NCBI GenBank assembly: GCA_034111085.1
Contig: JAWUXZ010000005.1
Span: 1 to 64,000 of the forward strand
Direction of reading: 5' to 3'
Length of the DNA: 64,000 nt
Origin: Dinoroseobacter sp034111085
GTDB lineage: Bacteria; Pseudomonadota; Alphaproteobacteria; Rhodobacterales; Rhodobacteraceae
The notes under the pieces were generated by a model that had not been told where the DNA came from, ran no database searches, and saw only the letters and a list, made by a program, of their open reading frames with translations. Positions within the stretch are counted from its first letter, which is position 1. Each line of letters opens with the position of its first letter. Shown here piece after piece: positions 62,562-64,000 of the stretch. The position numbers and the translations under genes were made by a program.

Positions 62562-62594
62562 AAGGGCAGGTCTTCGGGCCTGCCCTTTCCTTTT
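62562..62594 (+). terminator. Rho-independent terminator after phaP
   Basis: AAGGGCAGG (62562-62570) pairs with CCTGCCCTT (62579-62587) around an 8-base loop, followed by TCCTTTT. Confidence 0.8.
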
Positions 62595-62597
62595 GTG

Positions 62598-62608
62598 CTG
62601 CGCTGCAA
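62598..62608. promoter_or_regulatory. Possible PhaR autoregulatory site before phaR
   Basis: CTGC-GCT-GCAA is one base from CTGC-N3-GCAG and lies 58-68 bases before the phaR start, just past the phaP terminator. PhaR represses its own gene in relatives. Confidence 0.5.
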
Positions 62609-62665
62609 TAGTCTTTTTTAAGACCGTCATGCACGGGCAAGCACGCAATTGGGGAGGGCGAGCAT

Positions 62666-63250
62666 ATGGCCGAGACAACTGGCGGGAAACTGCTGATTAA
62701 GCGGTACGCATCACGCAGGCTCTACAACACCGAGACCAGCGATTACGTCACACTCGAGACAATCGCGCAGTTCATTCGCGACGGGCGCGAGGTCCAGATT
62801 GTGGATCTGAAATCCGGCGATGATCTGACCCGCCAATTCATGCTGCAAATCATTGCCGAGCATGAGAGCCGTGGCGAAAATGTCCTTCCGATCAACGTGC
62901 TAACCGATCTTGTACGCAGCTACGCGCCCACGGCGAATGCATCTATGGTGCCGCAGTTTCTAGCCTCATCGTTTGAGATGCTGCGCGAAAACCAGTCCAA
63001 GATGGTCGAAAAAATGACCCATATCCCAACCCCGATAGCGACTATTCCGGGCATGGATCAGTGGCGCAAGCAGCAAGAAGCCTTCCTCAGCAACATGATG
63101 GGTGGCTGGACAGGTGGGGCCACGGGAGCTGCACCTGAGCAAGCGACTGAGGCCAAACCGGCGGCAGAGGCTTCGGTCAAAGACAGCGAGATCGAAGAGA
63201 TTAAGCGCCAACTTGCTGCACTGCAAAAGCAGCTCGGTGCCAAGACCTAG
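62666..63250 (+). CDS. phaR: Polyhydroxyalkanoate synthesis repressor PhaR
   Basis: A 194-residue repressor that binds both DNA and PHA granules. The N-terminal PHB/PHA accumulation regulator DNA-binding domain reads LLIKRYASRRLYNTETSDYV, then LETIAQFIRDGREVQIVDLK. A PHB-binding region (HESRGENVLPINVLTDLVRS) and a coiled C terminus (IEEIKRQLAALQKQL) follow. It releases phaP when polymer is made. Its stop shares CTAG with the convergent amidotransferase. Confidence 0.95.
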   Translation: MAETTGGKLLIKRYASRRLYNTETSDYVTLETIAQFIRDGREVQIVDLKSGDDLTRQFMLQIIAEHESRGENVLPINVLTDLVRSYAPTANASMVPQFLASSFEMLRENQSKMVEKMTHIPTPIATIPGMDQWRKQQEAFLSNMMGGWTGGATGAAPEQATEAKPAAEASVKDSEIEEIKRQLAALQKQLGAKT

Positions 63251-63945
63251 GCACAGCTTGGCTGGCGTACCTTGAGTGCGTCCGCCAACCACGCCCCGAC
63301 CGCCAGCTCGCTTGATGGCAGGTGCAACATCGCCTCTGCCGCATCAACCATCGCCGTCTCCAGCTTGCCCAACCCGCGAAAATGGACCACGTAATCGGCC
63401 AGGATCGCTGGATCAATTTCAGGGTGCGGTTGCAAGGTCACGCAATGGTCGCCGATGCGAAAGCCTGCAAAGCGGCAGCCGTCGTTTGATGCAATAACCT
63501 GCGCCCCGTCAGGCAAGTCCAGCACCTGATCTTGGTGGCACGCATTCAGGTAGACCTCGCCAAGACCGTCGACGGCGTAGCGTTGGCGCCCGAAATTCCA
63601 TCCGCCCTCGAACTTCTCGACCCGACCACCCAGTGCGGTGGCGATGATCTGGTGCCCAAAGCAGATGCCCACGAGCGGGGCCTTTGCAGCGTGCACATCA
63701 CGAATGAATGCCTCCAGCGGCGCGACAAACGCATGATCCTCGTACGCGCCGTGTTTTGATCCGGTGATCAGCCACGCATCGGCAGCGTCCGGGCTGCTGG
63801 GAAACGACAGGTTCTCCACATCCCACGCCTCAAGCACAAAGCCGTGCGGGGCCAAGAGCGCTCCAAACCATTTTAGATACTCGCCGTGGTTTGCAGACAC
63901 CACTTCAGGCGCGCGTCCACATTGCAGAATGCCCAGACGCCTCAT
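63247..63945 (-). CDS. Class I glutamine amidotransferase-like protein
   Basis: A 232-residue GATase. The nucleophile cysteine is in LVGICFGHQIIATALGG, and the His/Glu pair in LQPHPEID. It resembles the stand-alone GMP-synthase-like amidotransferases rather than GuaA itself. ATG 63945 overlaps a possible upstream gene as ATGA. The frame is also open to the window edge, so a longer start cannot be fully excluded. Confidence 0.85.
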   Translation of the reverse strand: MRRLGILQCGRAPEVVSANHGEYLKWFGALLAPHGFVLEAWDVENLSFPSSPDAADAWLITGSKHGAYEDHAFVAPLEAFIRDVHAAKAPLVGICFGHQIIATALGGRVEKFEGGWNFGRQRYAVDGLGEVYLNACHQDQVLDLPDGAQVIASNDGCRFAGFRIGDHCVTLQPHPEIDPAILADYVVHFRGLGKLETAMVDAAEAMLHLPSSELAVGAWLADALKVRQPSCA

Positions 63946-64000
63946 CGGATCATCTGCATCCGCATTTTGAGACGCGACCGCTGCGCAGGTGCGATATGTC
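63942..64000 (-). CDS. C-terminal end of an upstream gene (partial)
   Basis: On the minus strand one frame reads HIAPAQRSRLKMRMQMIR and stops at 63942-63944 in an ATGA overlap with the amidotransferase. The same junction type is used widely in this window, which supports a real coupled gene. Too short to identify. Confidence 0.4.
   Translation of the reverse strand, partial: HIAPAQRSRLKMRMQMIR

Noticed and set aside
1..64000. CRISPR array, prophage, insertion sequence or toxin-antitoxin module
   Set aside because: No regularly spaced repeats, and no transposase, integrase, phage structural, Cas or toxin-antitoxin proteins were recognised.

Overview
The window reads as a chromosomal segment of a marine Rhodobacteraceae (Roseobacter-group) alphaproteobacterium. 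The base composition is high in G+C and genes are densely packed. The gene orders point the same way: soxBDAG next to dnaG-rpoD, nrdR-ribD...ribE-ribB-ribH-nusB, hom/glpX/recJ, and phaZ-phaC-phaP-phaR. There is no transposase, prophage, CRISPR array or rRNA operon. One tRNA gene, tRNA-Glu(UUC), is present, and no gap between genes exceeds about 300 bases.

Layout. 0-9 kb: an ornithine-cyclodeaminase-family reductase, a GntR regulator, a tandem NTF2-like protein, a TetR regulator and a complete dipeptide/opine-type ABC importer (binding protein, two permeases, fused double ATPase). 9-13 kb: an orphan molybdopterin oxidoreductase, a DUF2461 protein, a TIGR04325-type methyltransferase and tRNA-Glu. 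13-18 kb (minus strand): hom, a decayed ketopantoate-reductase gene, glpX and recJ, plus a small lipoprotein. 18-23 kb: mixed housekeeping and regulatory genes (TetR, AEC transporter, a frameshifted GFA gene, a GNAT, trmL, a pirin). 23-26.4 kb (minus): a TadE/TadG/VWA pilus-type operon. 26.6-33.2 kb: glutamate dehydrogenase and heterotetrameric sarcosine oxidase soxBDAG. 33.3-38.4 kb: dnaG, rpoD, a DUF1294 protein and a HlyU-like protein. 38.6-48 kb: nrdR and the riboflavin genes, split by a minus-strand capsule-export block (KpsS, a KpsD/Wza-type lipoprotein, KpsC). 48-51.4 kb: small membrane proteins, a ClpP-like periplasmic protein and an ArsR/AHSA1 pair. 51.4-58.7 kb: mmcB, two alpha/beta hydrolases, a HisD-family dehydrogenase, VOC, M15-like, SDR and LacI genes. 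58.7-63.3 kb: the polyhydroxyalkanoate (PHA) locus. 63.2-64 kb: a class I glutamine amidotransferase and the edge of another gene.

How the genes fit together. The PHA locus is a self-contained storage-granule system (synthase, depolymerase, phasin, repressor). TGC-rich palindromes that fit PhaR operators lie in front of phaC, phaP and phaR, and one sits inside the phaP promoter. The sarcosine oxidase and glutamate dehydrogenase genes suggest use of methylated amines or glycine betaine, with ammonium assimilation or release. The HisD-like and SDR dehydrogenases beside a LacI regulator share a TTGCA-N6-TGCAA motif and may form a small catabolic regulon, possibly for a sulfonate or polyol.

Recurrent architecture: six convergent gene pairs end in exactly overlapping stop codons (CTAG five times, TTAA once). 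Most operon junctions are ATGA or TGATG overlaps. All functional names are homology judgements made by reading the proteins; no database search was run.
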